The notes under the pieces: model-generated
Seen by the model: only the letters and a program-made list of their open reading frames with translations
Told to the model about the DNA's origin: nothing
Database searches by the model: none
Program-made: the position numbers and the translations under genes
Shown here: piece after piece, positions 43,720-53,197 of the stretch
Numbering within the stretch: position 1 is the stretch's first letter
How the letters are laid out: each line of letters starts with the position of its first letter
DNA from: Spirulinaceae cyanobacterium SM2_1_0
Lineage (GTDB): Bacteria > Cyanobacteriota > Cyanobacteriia > Cyanobacteriales > Spirulinaceae
Length of the DNA stretch: 64,000 nucleotides
Direction: 5' to 3'
Assembly: GCA_012031265.1 (NCBI GenBank)
Contig: JAAUTY010000002.1
Coordinates: 1 to 64,000 of the forward strand

Positions 43720-44859
43720 TCAGGGTACAGTATTGGCGCGTTCGATCTGTGAAGCTTGTAGGCGGTTGAGCCAGGGCAACAGATAAGCCCGGTTGGCGGC
43801 GCGTGCTTCTGGATCAGTCGTAGTGAACGGATGCGGGGCCAAACCCTGAATCGCGGCCGTCGTCACACAAAACATCGACTTCTGAAAGCTCTGACAGATT
43901 TGCACACGCAGGTCGTCCGCTTGGCGCGGACTCTGGCGGTAAAAGTCATGCAAATAAGTGGGCAAGAAATGGCGCATATCTTGCATTAGCAGCGTCGGCG
44001 GAATCCCAGAACCACCGATGGGCAGAGGATCGGCGTAGAGTGCGCCATAGGTAAACAGCGCTGGCTCGTTGGGAATCTGGTAAGCCTGCGCGTTGTAGGA
44101 CACAGTGCCTAGAAACGGCGTGCCACGCAAGAAGACGGCTTCGACGTAAGGAACGGCTGTATCCGCGAGAAAGGTTAAACCGGCCGTAGCGGGCAGAATC
44201 GGATAGTTTTGGCCCTGCAACTGGACGCCGTAGGTAATCGGTTGCGTCGCAGCGGCGACTAAGCCATCGAGGATGTGCTGTACGACTTGCGGAATGGAAT
44301 GGATTTCGCCCCGGTCATAGCGATCGCTCAGCGCCAGAAACATATCACTCATCACCCGCCAGAACTGTCCCAAGCCACTGTAGTAGGCCATGACCCGCAC
44401 CTGTTCGAGCAGAAAATCGGGGAACAGGCGATCAACGATTTGTATGAGCCAGTTTCCTTGCCAGCGGGCGCGAATCGCGGCGATCGCTAATTGTCGAAAT
44501 TCTGCCGTGTCCAAGTAAGCATCTAACCGGCCGCCACCATGCCAGAACATGGCTTTCAGGCAGTATTCGGCATATTCAAAATTCAGCCGGTCATGTGACC
44601 AATGGGCGAGCAACCGGGGCAGCGAAACCTGACCGTTGAAATATTTAAAAAATGGCAAGAGCACCAAGAACTGGTGGTCGGCGATGTAGACCAAATTGCG
44701 CGAGTAGGCATCCAAAACGACGCCGTAGCTTTTGAGAATGCCGACCACTTCCAACACATTCTGCGGCGAGTCCGCCAACAACGCCCCGCCTGCTTCTAAG
44801 CGTTCGATATAGGCGCTCAGGGGATGCCGTTTTGTGGGTTTTAACTGCGCCGTCACCAT
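43720..44859 (-). CDS. cupB: CO2 hydration protein CupB (ChpX)
   Basis: A 379-residue protein of the CO2-hydration (ChpX/ChpY) family that attaches to special NDH-1 complexes on thylakoids and converts CO2 to bicarbonate. Features: HPLSAYIERLEAGGALL, LPFFKYFNGQ, HWSHDRLNFEYAEYCLKAMF, SYNAQAYQIPNEP, and GSGIPPTLLMQDMRHFLPTY. It lacks the insertion of about 30-50 residues after LPFFKYF that I expect in CupA, which with its length favours CupB; this is a judgement from memory. It is the last gene of ndhF-ndhD-small ORF-cup. CupB complexes are usually constitutive. Confidence 0.8.
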   Translation of the reverse strand: MVTAQLKPTKRHPLSAYIERLEAGGALLADSPQNVLEVVGILKSYGVVLDAYSRNLVYIADHQFLVLLPFFKYFNGQVSLPRLLAHWSHDRLNFEYAEYCLKAMFWHGGGRLDAYLDTAEFRQLAIAAIRARWQGNWLIQIVDRLFPDFLLEQVRVMAYYSGLGQFWRVMSDMFLALSDRYDRGEIHSIPQVVQHILDGLVAAATQPITYGVQLQGQNYPILPATAGLTFLADTAVPYVEAVFLRGTPFLGTVSYNAQAYQIPNEPALFTYGALYADPLPIGGSGIPPTLLMQDMRHFLPTYLHDFYRQSPRQADDLRVQICQSFQKSMFCVTTAAIQGLAPHPFTTTDPEARAANRAYLLPWLNRLQASQIERANTVP

Positions 44860-44936
44860 AAGGCAATTGCTCGGTTACCAAGATATTGCAACGATCTCAA
44901 TGATCCGTTCAGGCTCATGCCCGTCAAGCCAGCCCC

Positions 44937-45125
44937 TCAAACTACGCTGGGCGAGCGAGATTGGAGCTGATAGCCGGTCACCGCACTGCGTCCGTCGGCA
45001 AAATGCGTCCAGATCCAGACGAGATCTTGCTCGGCTTCCAGGGTCACATGCAGCAGTGCTCCCGGTTTGGTCGTATCGCTGCTGTAGGGAACCGTCACGA
45101 CTCGTTGCGGTTGCTTGGGCATCAT
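44937..45125 (-). CDS. Small protein in the ndhF4-ndhD4-cupB operon
   Basis: A 62-residue protein (start MMPKQPQRVVTVPYSSDTT, then HVTLEAEQDLVWIWTHFADGR). Its ATG lies only two bases after the ndhD stop, and it ends 77 bases before cupB, so it belongs to the operon. A short beta-sheet fold is likely, without membrane helix. I do not recognise the family; its fixed place suggests an accessory subunit of the CO2-uptake complex, as CupS is for the CupA complex. This is an inference from position. Confidence 0.6.
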   Translation of the reverse strand: MMPKQPQRVVTVPYSSDTTKPGALLHVTLEAEQDLVWIWTHFADGRSAVTGYQLQSRSPSVV

Positions 45126-45127
45126 CC

Positions 45128-46681
45128 TTAAAAATCCTCCACAGGTAGCGGCGGTGCTGAACCAGCGGCGAAGCGAACCGCCTGACTCTTCCATGATGAC
45201 ACAGCCTGCGTGCTCGCTTGCAGATCGGGGCTGACGACCAGCACCGTCATCTGCGGCTCGCTCCAGCGCACCATCCAGCCCGGTTGCACGCCAAAGATCA
45301 CAATCAGCAGCGTCAGGACGACGGCTGGGAGTCGCTCCTGCCACTGCACGCGCGGCAAATTCGCCAAGGTCTCGGGCAGGCGACCGAAGAAGACGCGATT
45401 GATCATGAGCAGGAAATAAACCGCCGTGAGTCCCGTACCGACCATGCACCACAACGTTTGGATCTTGAACAGCGGGAAGGAACCCCGAAAAACCATGAAT
45501 TCGGCGATGAAGCCCACCATGCCGGGAATGCCCGCGCTCGCCATCGCCGCCAAAATCGTCAGGCTACCGACGAGGGGCAGACCGCGTTCGGGGTTCAGCA
45601 GGCCGCGCAACACCGTGACATCGCGGCTGCCGGTCTTGGCGTAGACGACGCCAACGAGCAGGAAGAGCAAGGCGGAAATCAAACCATGGCTGACCATCTG
45701 AAAAACGGCGGCGGTGAGGCTGAGGGGGGTGCTGGCGGCGGCAGCGAGCAGAATGTAGGCCATGTGGGCGATGGAAGAATAGGCGACGACTTTTTTCATG
45801 TCCTGCTGGGCGATCGCGCTCAAAGCGCCATAAAGCGCACTAATTGCTGCCAAAGTGGCCAGCCAGGGGGCGATCGCCACCCAAGCATCGAGAAACAAAC
45901 CGATCCCAAAGCGCAGCAGCCCGTAGGTTCCCAGCTTCAGCAGCACACCCGCGAGTAGTACTGAAACTGGCGTTGAGGCTTCGACGTGCGCATCCGGCAG
46001 CCAGGTATGGAACGGAAAGATGGGAATCTTGATCAGCAAACCGACCAGCAAGGGCAGCAGCAGCAAAAGTTGCGTCGTTAGCGGCAGAGTCTGCGCGAGC
46101 TGCGGATCGTAAGCGAAGCTATCGGCGGCAGTCAGCCAAACGACCCCCAAGAATGAGGCAAGGACGAGAATGCCGGAGATCGCGGTGTAGAGCAAAAACT
46201 TCATCGCCGCGTAGCCCCGCCGCTGGCCGCCCCAGATGGCGATCAGAAAATAGAGGGGGACGATTTCGAGTTCGTAAAAGAGGAAAAACAGGAGTAGATC
46301 CCGGGCAAGAAAAGCTCCTGCGACACTGCCACTCAGCAGCAGTAAAAGCAGGTAGTAAAAGCGGGGTCGCGATCGCTCCACGGCGCTACTGTAAATCGCG
46401 ATGACCGTGAGCAAGCTGTTGAGGCAGATAAGCGGAAATGAAAGACCATCCAGGCCGAGGGAGTAGCGCAATCCCAGCGGCGGCAACCAGGCTAGGGATT
46501 CCGAAAATTGCCAGGTGGCCGGAGCCGGGTCAAATTGCCAAGCGATCGCCAGCGTCCAGAGCAGCATCAGACTGGCGATCGCCAACGCGATCTGGCGAAA
46601 GCGAGCCGGTGACCAGTCAGCAGGCAGCAGGGCAAGGGCAAGAGCACCGCCAAACGGGCCCCAAATCAGGACGCTAAGCAT
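45128..46681 (-). CDS. ndhD4: NDH-1 subunit NdhD4 (CO2-uptake type)
   Basis: A 517-residue proton-pumping subunit of the NuoM/NdhD family with about 14 membrane helices. Conserved parts are LGLDGLSFPLICLNSLLT, LFYELEIVPLYFLIAIWGG with the key Glu, FPFHTWLPDAHVEASTPVSV and QQDMKKVVAYSSIAHMAYIL. The companion ndhF and CO2-hydration genes identify it as the NDH-1MS-type NdhD (D3/D4), not the respiratory D1/D2. D4 is chosen because the cup gene looks like cupB. Located in thylakoid membranes. Confidence 0.85.
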   Translation of the reverse strand: MLSVLIWGPFGGALALALLPADWSPARFRQIALAIASLMLLWTLAIAWQFDPAPATWQFSESLAWLPPLGLRYSLGLDGLSFPLICLNSLLTVIAIYSSAVERSRPRFYYLLLLLLSGSVAGAFLARDLLLFFLFYELEIVPLYFLIAIWGGQRRGYAAMKFLLYTAISGILVLASFLGVVWLTAADSFAYDPQLAQTLPLTTQLLLLLPLLVGLLIKIPIFPFHTWLPDAHVEASTPVSVLLAGVLLKLGTYGLLRFGIGLFLDAWVAIAPWLATLAAISALYGALSAIAQQDMKKVVAYSSIAHMAYILLAAAASTPLSLTAAVFQMVSHGLISALLFLLVGVVYAKTGSRDVTVLRGLLNPERGLPLVGSLTILAAMASAGIPGMVGFIAEFMVFRGSFPLFKIQTLWCMVGTGLTAVYFLLMINRVFFGRLPETLANLPRVQWQERLPAVVLTLLIVIFGVQPGWMVRWSEPQMTVLVVSPDLQASTQAVSSWKSQAVRFAAGSAPPLPVEDF

Positions 46682-46762
46682 AGGAGTGTACCGTAGGGGA
46701 AGGTTTCAAACCCTCCCAATCTTGCGATTTTCGGGGTTTGCTAGGGGAACCGATTCGGGAGA

Positions 46763-48667
46763 TTAATGGGCCGCGAGCGATCGCCAAGCGTCAAAGAGCA
46801 GATCCCAATCGCCGTTAAACACCAGCCAGAGCAACAGGGCAACCCCGAGCAGAATCGTTAGGATGTAAAACTGCGATTGGCCGGAGGCATTGTACTTGAG
46901 GGTGTTGCCGCCAAAAATCGTTGCCAGACCGACCAGGTTGACCGCACCATCGATCACGTAGCGATCGCACCAAGCCGCGAGCGACGAGGTAGCTGACACA
47001 AGCCAGACCACCGTGAAGTCATAGACACGGGCGATGTAGAAGTCATAAGCCAGCAAATCTTGCAGGAAACGCAGTGATTTTTGGGTCGGGCGAGCAGCGG
47101 CGCGCTGTAGCTCCAGAGCAAAGCCGAGCCAACACCCCAATAGCCCAGCCGCAACGAGCAACAGCAAACCCCAAGCGGTGGTCCACTGACCGACATCAGC
47201 GAGGGGCGCTTGGCGACTCAGCCAAAAGCGCCAGTTGAGCGGCACACTTGGGGCGAGCAACACAACGATGGTGAGCAGCCACATCGGGATCGCCATCGGC
47301 CAGAGCGCGGCGGCGACGCGACGCGTCTTGAGTTGGGTCGGGCCGAGGAAGACGAGACGGAAGACGCGGGTGAGATTCAGCGCACCCAGAGCATTGACAA
47401 AGCAGAGCACGATGAGCAGCCAAGGCGGAATCAACCACGTGCCGCTGAGCCAGCGTTTCAGTGTCCAGAACATTCCCAGCGGCAGCAGGGCGACCTGCCC
47501 TGCCGCGCCGATGACGAATGCCGTGGTTGTGGCGGGGAGTTTGCGGCCGAGACCGCCCATTTCGGTGATGTTCTGAGTGCTGGTGCCGAGAATGACCGCG
47601 CCGATACTCATAAATAGGAGAGCCTTGGCGATCGCATGGCTAAAGAGCAGCAGCAGCGCGATGTCCACATGACCGAGACCAACCGCGATGAACACCAAAC
47701 CGAGATAGGCACTGGTGGCATGGGAGAGAGTGCGCTTGATGTCGATCTGGGCGATCGCCATCAGCGACGCACCGATCGCCGTGACCGTGCCGATCAGGAT
47801 CAGTGCATCCGACGAAACCGGCGACAAGGTGAAGACCGGCTGCAACTGGATCAGCACATAAGCTCCAGCCGCCACCACAATCGAATTACGCATAATGCCG
47901 GCTGGGTTTGGCCCTTCCATCGCCTCATCCAGCCAGAGGTTGAGTGGAAACTGGGCACACTTCCCCGTCGGGCCAGCGATCAGGGCGAGACCGAGCAGAG
48001 CCGCACTCCCGGGCGGTAGCGGGGCAGTAGCTGCCCAGGTCTCCAGTTGACTGAAGCTCAGGCCCGCGCCGTCACTCGAGAGCGCCACCAGGCCCATCAG
48101 CAGAATAATGTCACCAACCCGCTTGGTCAGGAAGGCATCGCGAGCCGCCGTGACCACCAGCGGCTGGGCATACCAGAAGCCGACCAGCAGGTAGGTAGAT
48201 AGGGTGAGAATTTCGAGCAACCCATAGCTGAGGAGCAGGGAATCACTGATCGCGATGCCACTCAGCGCGGCTTCAAAAAGACCCATCAGTCCATAAAAGC
48301 GCGCCAGCGACCAATCTTTTTCCAGATAGCCGAGAGCATAAATCTGCACCAGCAGGCTAATACCGGCGACCAGTTCGAGCGCGCCGAGGCTGATCGGCGA
48401 TTGCTGAATGGTGAGGGTAAGATTGAGGTCGGCGACTTGCAGCCACTGGAATATAAGCTGTTGGGGCGGGTGACCCCAGGAATGCCAAAAGGCGAAGGAG
48501 CCGTGGAAAAAGGCGATCGCCGTCATTACCAAGTTGATGTAGGCGGCGGGGCGGGGTCCACTGCGGCGAATAATGCCCAGTGACCAGGGGAGCGTGAAGA
48601 GCGCGCCGAGCAGTCCGTAGAATGGAATCCACCAACTGCTCCACAACAAAAAATCAGACATTTTCAA
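46763..48667 (-). CDS. ndhF4: NDH-1 subunit NdhF4 (CO2-uptake type)
   Basis: A 634-residue NuoL/NdhF-family antiporter-like subunit with about 15 membrane helices and a long lateral helix at the C-terminus. Conserved parts: LLSYGLLEILTLSTYLLVGF, KCAQFPLNLWLDEAMEGPNP, AGIMRNSIVVAAGAYVL and AQIDIKRTLSHATSAYLGL. It is the first gene of the four-gene CO2-uptake operon, 81 bases upstream of ndhD4. It pairs with NdhD4 to drive CupB-dependent CO2 hydration. Confidence 0.85.
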   Translation of the reverse strand: MKMSDFLLWSSWWIPFYGLLGALFTLPWSLGIIRRSGPRPAAYINLVMTAIAFFHGSFAFWHSWGHPPQQLIFQWLQVADLNLTLTIQQSPISLGALELVAGISLLVQIYALGYLEKDWSLARFYGLMGLFEAALSGIAISDSLLLSYGLLEILTLSTYLLVGFWYAQPLVVTAARDAFLTKRVGDIILLMGLVALSSDGAGLSFSQLETWAATAPLPPGSAALLGLALIAGPTGKCAQFPLNLWLDEAMEGPNPAGIMRNSIVVAAGAYVLIQLQPVFTLSPVSSDALILIGTVTAIGASLMAIAQIDIKRTLSHATSAYLGLVFIAVGLGHVDIALLLLFSHAIAKALLFMSIGAVILGTSTQNITEMGGLGRKLPATTTAFVIGAAGQVALLPLGMFWTLKRWLSGTWLIPPWLLIVLCFVNALGALNLTRVFRLVFLGPTQLKTRRVAAALWPMAIPMWLLTIVVLLAPSVPLNWRFWLSRQAPLADVGQWTTAWGLLLLVAAGLLGCWLGFALELQRAAARPTQKSLRFLQDLLAYDFYIARVYDFTVVWLVSATSSLAAWCDRYVIDGAVNLVGLATIFGGNTLKYNASGQSQFYILTILLGVALLLWLVFNGDWDLLFDAWRSLAAH

Positions 48668-49360
48668 ACCTTAACAATGCTGGGGCTTCTTAACAATTAG
48701 CGGCACTCAGGCAGAGCGCACCCACAACCCGTCAAGCTCCCATTCGGCAGACGAGCTGCGCTAAACGACTGGCGCACAAACGAACTGAGCGGGCTTGGCT
48801 TGTGTTACATCGAAGCGAGCAATTACTCAGCCCTAAACTTAAGTAGCAAGTTGAATCATTGGCGCAAAATTTGGGGCGGTTGGTGATCGCTGGCGCGCAA
48901 TGGACTGATTATAGGACACTCTGAAGCCGCCTCAAAATCCCTGCCCACAGACCGTTGCACTGGGAACCCCCGTTTGACTCATTAACTTTTATTAACTGTT
49001 CAATTTGAAAATATCATTAAGATTTATATTGTCAAAGTGTACGCCTTTTTCCTATGCTTCTCTCTAGAGTATGAAATTTCACCGTCCCCGTTGAGAGATT
49101 GCAGTCCGCGCGCTGTCAGGTGCGATTGTATGCGCGCTTGGGGCGCTGGCGGGAGACGTACTACCGACTCAATTCCAAATCCTCCACAACTGCCGTTGGG
49201 AGCACGCGGCGACTTTGATCATTTGAAGCTTGCAGAGAGCCGCTTGGATTGGTCTCGTAAATTTAGATACTCAAGTGAATTGAGCGAACGAGCTTTCAGC
49301 GCTGAGGATCTCGGCGCGATCGATCGAGCGTGAATTGTTGTGTTAGGAGCTTAGATAACT
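48668..49360. promoter_or_regulatory. Divergent regulatory region, ndhF4 versus ccm operon (693 bases)
   Basis: It holds the promoters of two carbon-concentrating operons. A direct repeat ATTAACT (48981-48987, 48991-48997) lies 10 bases apart, one helical turn, near several TTA...TAA pairs of the kind LysR regulators (CmpR, NdhR) use. A possible plus-strand promoter is TTGAAA (49005-49010) with TATTGT (49027-49032), 16 bases apart, giving a leader of over 300 bases. A 98-codon frame at 49037-49333 has no protein character. These site calls are by eye. Confidence 0.4.
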
Positions 49361-49672
49361 ATGCCCATTGCTGTTGGAATGATTGAGACCCTCGGGTTTC
49401 CGGCTGTCGTCGAGGCGGCCGACGCGATGGTGAAAGCCGCGCGCGTCACTCTAGTCGGTTACGAAAAGATTGGTTCAGGCCGCGTCACTGTGATCGTGCG
49501 GGGCGATGTGTCTGAAGTGCAGGCTTCAGTCTCAGCCGGTACTGAAGCGGCGAATCGCGTCAATGGCGGCGAAGTCCTCTCGACCCACATTATCGCGCGT
49601 CCACACGAGAATCTAGAATACGTCTTGCCGATTCGTTACACCGAAGAGGTTGAGCAGTTCCGAACCTACTGA
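49361..49672 (+). CDS. ccmK2: Carboxysome shell protein CcmK2
   Basis: A 103-residue bacterial microcompartment (BMC-H) hexamer protein that forms the flat facets of the beta-carboxysome. Hallmarks are [39 protein letters not shown] (the KIGSG pore loop) and [20 protein letters not shown]. The short end VEQFRTY identifies it as the CcmK2 type. First gene of ccmK2-K1-L-M-N; a 91-base gap separates it from ccmK1. Confidence 0.93.
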   Translation: MPIAVGMIETLGFPAVVEAADAMVKAARVTLVGYEKIGSGRVTVIVRGDVSEVQASVSAGTEAANRVNGGEVLSTHIIARPHENLEYVLPIRYTEEVEQFRTY

Positions 49673-49763
49673 GTTGGGGTCTGCGGAACTATTTTCCCTG
49701 GAGCTTCTGGTCTCCAATCTGTCCACCATTATCAGTTTCTCCATTAATTGAGGAACATAATTT

Positions 49764-50102
49764 ATGTCAATTGCTGTTGGAATGATCGAAACCCTCGGGT
49801 TTCCAGCTGTCGTCGAGGCGGCTGACGCAATGGTGAAAGCCGCGCGCGTCACCCTAGTCGGTTACGAAAAGATTGGTTCGGGCCGCGTCACCGTGATCGT
49901 GCGGGGCGATGTGTCTGAGGTTCAAGCGTCCGTCTCGGCGGGTGTGGAAAATGTCCGGCGCGTCAACGGCGGTCAGGTACTCTCGACGCACATCATCGCG
50001 CGTCCCCATGAGAACCTGGAGTATGTCTTGCCGATTCGCTACACCGAAGCCGTGGAACAGTTCCGCGAAAGCGTCAATCCCAGCGCTTTGGGCCGTCGGT
50101 AA
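49764..50102 (+). CDS. ccmK1: Carboxysome shell protein CcmK1
   Basis: A 112-residue BMC-H shell protein, nearly identical to the upstream CcmK2 over its first 90 residues (same pore loop KIGSG). It differs at [16 protein letters not shown] and in the longer C-terminus ([13 protein letters not shown]), which is the CcmK1 type. The two genes are also highly similar at DNA level, pointing to gene duplication kept alike by selection or conversion. Three bases separate its stop from the ccmL start. Confidence 0.92.
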   Translation: MSIAVGMIETLGFPAVVEAADAMVKAARVTLVGYEKIGSGRVTVIVRGDVSEVQASVSAGVENVRRVNGGQVLSTHIIARPHENLEYVLPIRYTEAVEQFRESVNPSALGRR

Positions 50103-50105
50103 ATA

Positions 50106-50423
50106 ATGCAGATCGCTAGGGTTCTCGGGACGGTCGTGAGCACCCAGAAACTCGACACCATGCAGGGAGTCAAGTTGCTGGTTGTACAGTTCGTTGCCGC
50201 TAATGGTGAGCTAGAGTCTCGCTACGAGGTGGCGGCTGACCGTGTCGGCGCTGGCATCGGCGAGTGGGTACTGATTAGTCGCCGGGCGATCGCCGCTGAC
50301 CCCGATGGTCGCGAGCGATCGCCCATTGATGCCCTAGTGGTCGGCATCATCGATACGGTCTCGACGGATACCGGCTTGACCTACAGCAAAAAAGACGAGT
50401 ACCGCTACCTACAACAAGGCTGA
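50106..50423 (+). CDS. ccmL: Carboxysome vertex protein CcmL
   Basis: A 105-residue BMC-P (EutN/CcmL) protein. It forms pentamers that close the twelve vertices of the icosahedral shell. MQIARVLGTVVSTQKLDTMQ at the start, KLLVVQFVAANGE, DRVGAGIGEWVLISRR and the C-terminal IDALVVGIIDTV are all typical. It is placed between ccmK1 and ccmM as usual. Confidence 0.93.
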   Translation: MQIARVLGTVVSTQKLDTMQGVKLLVVQFVAANGELESRYEVAADRVGAGIGEWVLISRRAIAADPDGRERSPIDALVVGIIDTVSTDTGLTYSKKDEYRYLQQG

Positions 50424-50491
50424 ATCCTGCTGCCTGACTGGACAGATTGTTCAGAGGGTTGCAGCGGCCTGAGTTTGGAGAGATTAGAATC

Positions 50492-52528
50492 ATGGTAGTC
50501 CGCAGACGGGCGGCACCACCCACCCCCTGGTCAAAAGACCTGACCGAACCGCAGGTCGATGACACCGCTTACGTCCATTCTTTCTCGAACATCATCGGTG
50601 ATGTTCGCGTTGGCAAAAATGTTTTGGTCGCCCCTGGCACATCCATCCGGGCTGACGAGGGCTTTCCTTTCCATATCGGCGACAGCACCAACATCCAAGA
50701 TGGCGTTGTCATTCATGGCCTTGAGCAAGGGCGGGTCATTGGCGACGACGGTAGCAACTATTCAGTTTGGATCGGCCGCAACACCTGTATCACGCACATG
50801 GCGCTGATTCACGGCCCGGCTTTTGTCGGCGATGATTGCTTCGTCGGCTTCCGCTCGACCGTCTTCAATGCCCGCGTTGGTAACGGCTGCATTATCATGA
50901 TGCACGCGCTGATTCAGGATGTAGAGATCCCGCCCGGCCGCTACGTGCCCTCCGGGGCCACTGTGGTCAATCAGCAACAAGCGGATCGCCTGCCGAGCGT
51001 CCAAGACGCTGATCGCGCCTTTGCCAACCACGTGGTTGAAATCAATGAAGCCCTCCGCGCTGGCTATCGCTGTGCGGAGGATCCGACCTGCTTGCTGCCG
51101 ATCCGCAATGAGTTGGAATCGGATGGCGGCAGTCGTCTGGCAGCTGGAGAACGTTACGAATCAGAGTTAGGCACTATGCAGTTGAATTCCGAACTGAGCA
51201 CTCAGGTACAATCGCTCCTGGGCCAAGGCTACAAAGTCGGTCTCGAACACGCTGACAAGCGACGCTACCGAACCGGCTCTTGGTTGGTCGGCCCCACGAT
51301 TACAGCCACGCGCCCGCAAACGGCGCTCACTGAGATTGCCGCTTGCTTGGCTGACTACGCTGACGAATATGTCCGCTTGATCGGCATCGATCCGCAGGCG
51401 AAGCGTCGGGTATTAGAAACCGTAATCCAACGCCCGGGTGCCCAACCCGTGCAAGCTCACCGGGCAACTCATGCAGCTCCCCAGTCCAGCGCGGCGGCGA
51501 GTCGCAATGGCAGCCACCGCAGCAGTGCGGTCACGAGTGGCTTGAGTTCGGAAGTGGTGTCGGAGGTGCGATCGCTCCTCGCCCAGGGTTACAAGATCGG
51601 CTGTGAGCACGCCGACGCCCGCCGCTACCGCACCAAGTCTTGGCTCGTCTGTCCCATCATCGACAGTCGCCATGAAACCCAAGTTTTGACAGATTTGCAA
51701 GCTTGCCTCGACGCTCACGTCGGTGAGTACGTCCGGTTGATTGGCATCGACTCGCAAGCCAAGCGGCGGGTTGTGGAAATGGTTGTACAACGGCCGGGTG
51801 ATGAGCCTGGGCAATCCCAGCCCATGACTGCCAGCGCCAGCCATGATGTGGGAGCTGCTAAAAGCAGTCACAGCAATGGCTTTCAGTCCAGTGCCTCGCT
51901 GAATGCGGATCTCGCGCAGCAGGTGCGATCGCTCCTCGCCCAAGGCTACAAAATTGGCACCGAACACGCTGATGCCCGCCGCTACCGTACTAAGTCCTGG
52001 TTGGTCTGCCCTACTATCGACAGCCGCAGCGAAACGGCAGTCATGGCGGAGCTGCAAAAATGCCTCGACGAGCATCGCGGCGAATATGTGCGGCTGATTG
52101 GCATCGACCCACAAGCGAAGCGGCGTGTCCTAGAGACTGTCATCCAGCGTCCTGAAAGCAGCACACCGACCAACGGGAATGGCATGTACTCGACCCCAGC
52201 GTCGGCAACGCCTACGGCAACGCCTACGGCAACAGCCACTTACGCAACCTCGCGTACAGGCGAGGGTGATCTGGATGTCGAGGTAGTGCAACAGGTGCGA
52301 TCACTCCTCGCCCAGGGCTACCAGATCGGGACGGAGCACGCCAGCCCGCGCCGTTACCGCACCAAGTCCTGGCTCGTTTGCGAGACCACTGAGTCCACGC
52401 GGGAAGCTGATGTGCTTGCCCATCTTGAGGCCTGCCTTCAGGAACATCAAGGCGAATATGTGCGCCTGATCGGCGTCGATCCGCAAGCGAAGCGGCGCGT
52501 CTTGGAAACCGTGATCCAACGCCCGTAG
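50492..52528 (+). CDS. ccmM: Carboxysome scaffold CcmM with gamma-carbonic-anhydrase domain and four RbcS-like repeats
   Basis: A 678-residue protein that condenses RuBisCO and recruits shell parts. Residues 1-205 are a left-handed beta-helix of gamma-carbonic anhydrase type, with the zinc His positions in GVVIHGL and [10 protein letters not shown], and the redox Cys pair CAEDPTC. Four small-subunit-like (SSLD) repeats start near 236, 351, 470 and 596, each with (A/G)QGY(K/Q)(I/V)G and RRYRT(K/G)SWLV. An internal ATG at 51176 (Met229) could start the short form, corresponding to CcmM35 but with four repeats. Only repeat 2 has both cysteines (GCEH and LVCP). Confidence 0.95.
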   Translation: MVVRRRAAPPTPWSKDLTEPQVDDTAYVHSFSNIIGDVRVGKNVLVAPGTSIRADEGFPFHIGDSTNIQDGVVIHGLEQGRVIGDDGSNYSVWIGRNTCITHMALIHGPAFVGDDCFVGFRSTVFNARVGNGCIIMMHALIQDVEIPPGRYVPSGATVVNQQQADRLPSVQDADRAFANHVVEINEALRAGYRCAEDPTCLLPIRNELESDGGSRLAAGERYESELGTMQLNSELSTQVQSLLGQGYKVGLEHADKRRYRTGSWLVGPTITATRPQTALTEIAACLADYADEYVRLIGIDPQAKRRVLETVIQRPGAQPVQAHRATHAAPQSSAAASRNGSHRSSAVTSGLSSEVVSEVRSLLAQGYKIGCEHADARRYRTKSWLVCPIIDSRHETQVLTDLQACLDAHVGEYVRLIGIDSQAKRRVVEMVVQRPGDEPGQSQPMTASASHDVGAAKSSHSNGFQSSASLNADLAQQVRSLLAQGYKIGTEHADARRYRTKSWLVCPTIDSRSETAVMAELQKCLDEHRGEYVRLIGIDPQAKRRVLETVIQRPESSTPTNGNGMYSTPASATPTATPTATATYATSRTGEGDLDVEVVQQVRSLLAQGYQIGTEHASPRRYRTKSWLVCETTESTREADVLAHLEACLQEHQGEYVRLIGVDPQAKRRVLETVIQRP

Positions 52529-52603
52529 CAGCGGTTCGTTTGCCGGGTTTGCGGCGGCACGGTTGGCTGCTGGATTTGTTGCGGTTCCTACTCCTGTTCC
52601 AAC

Positions 52604-53197
52604 ATGACTTTGCAGCCCTTGCAACCCACTCACCGACCTGATGTGCGCGTCAGCGGTGACACCATCATCGACCCGAGCGCGGCGATCGCGCCCGGTGCGA
52701 TTTTGTGTGCGGCTCCCAACAGCCGCATTATCGTCGGTGCCGGAGCCTGCATTGGTATGGGGGTCATCCTCAATGCCTACGCTGGCACGATCGAGTTGGG
52801 GGTGGGAGCGAGTCTGGGGCCGGGAGTGCTCATCGTCGGCAAGAGCCAGATCGGAGCCAATGCTTGTGTTGGTGGTGCTAGCACCATCTTCAATGCCGAC
52901 GTCGCGGCGTTGCAGGTGCTGCCCGCTGGTTCACTCCTCGGCGATGTCTCGCGTCAGGTCGAAGTTCTCGCTGCACCCGAGGCGGCGGCGATCGCCGACC
53001 CCTGGGAGTTGCCTGAACAGACCGCCCCCGTTGAGACGCTAGCGGCCACCGTGAATAAGCCGCCCCCTGTGGTCGAGCAGCGCATAACCAAAGCGCCGGG
53101 CGTTCCCATCTTTGGCAAGGTCTATGTCAACCAATTGTTGATGACACTATTTCCCCAAGGACAAACCTTGAATCAGCGTGAAGAGCCGCCTGCGTAA
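52604..53197 (+). CDS. ccmN: Carboxysome adaptor CcmN
   Basis: A 197-residue protein that links CcmM to the shell. Residues 15-125 form a left-handed beta-helix with hexapeptide repeats (GAGACIGMGVILNA, GVGASLGPGVLIVG), a linker follows (about 130-165), and the C-terminus carries the encapsulation peptide VYVNQLLMTLFPQG, an amphipathic helix that binds CcmK. It is the last ccm gene here; ccmO is not next, unlike in some other cyanobacteria. Confidence 0.92.
   Translation: MTLQPLQPTHRPDVRVSGDTIIDPSAAIAPGAILCAAPNSRIIVGAGACIGMGVILNAYAGTIELGVGASLGPGVLIVGKSQIGANACVGGASTIFNADVAALQVLPAGSLLGDVSRQVEVLAAPEAAAIADPWELPEQTAPVETLAATVNKPPPVVEQRITKAPGVPIFGKVYVNQLLMTLFPQGQTLNQREEPPA

Noticed and set aside
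45218-45958. Long plus-strand open frame opposite ndhD4
   Set aside because: It is rich in Gln/His/Arg, as expected for the antisense of a membrane-protein gene, while ndhD4 is clearly real.
49037-49333. Open frame of 98 codons before ccmK2
   Set aside because: Composition is not protein-like, no ribosome site, and it sits within the expected ccm leader.
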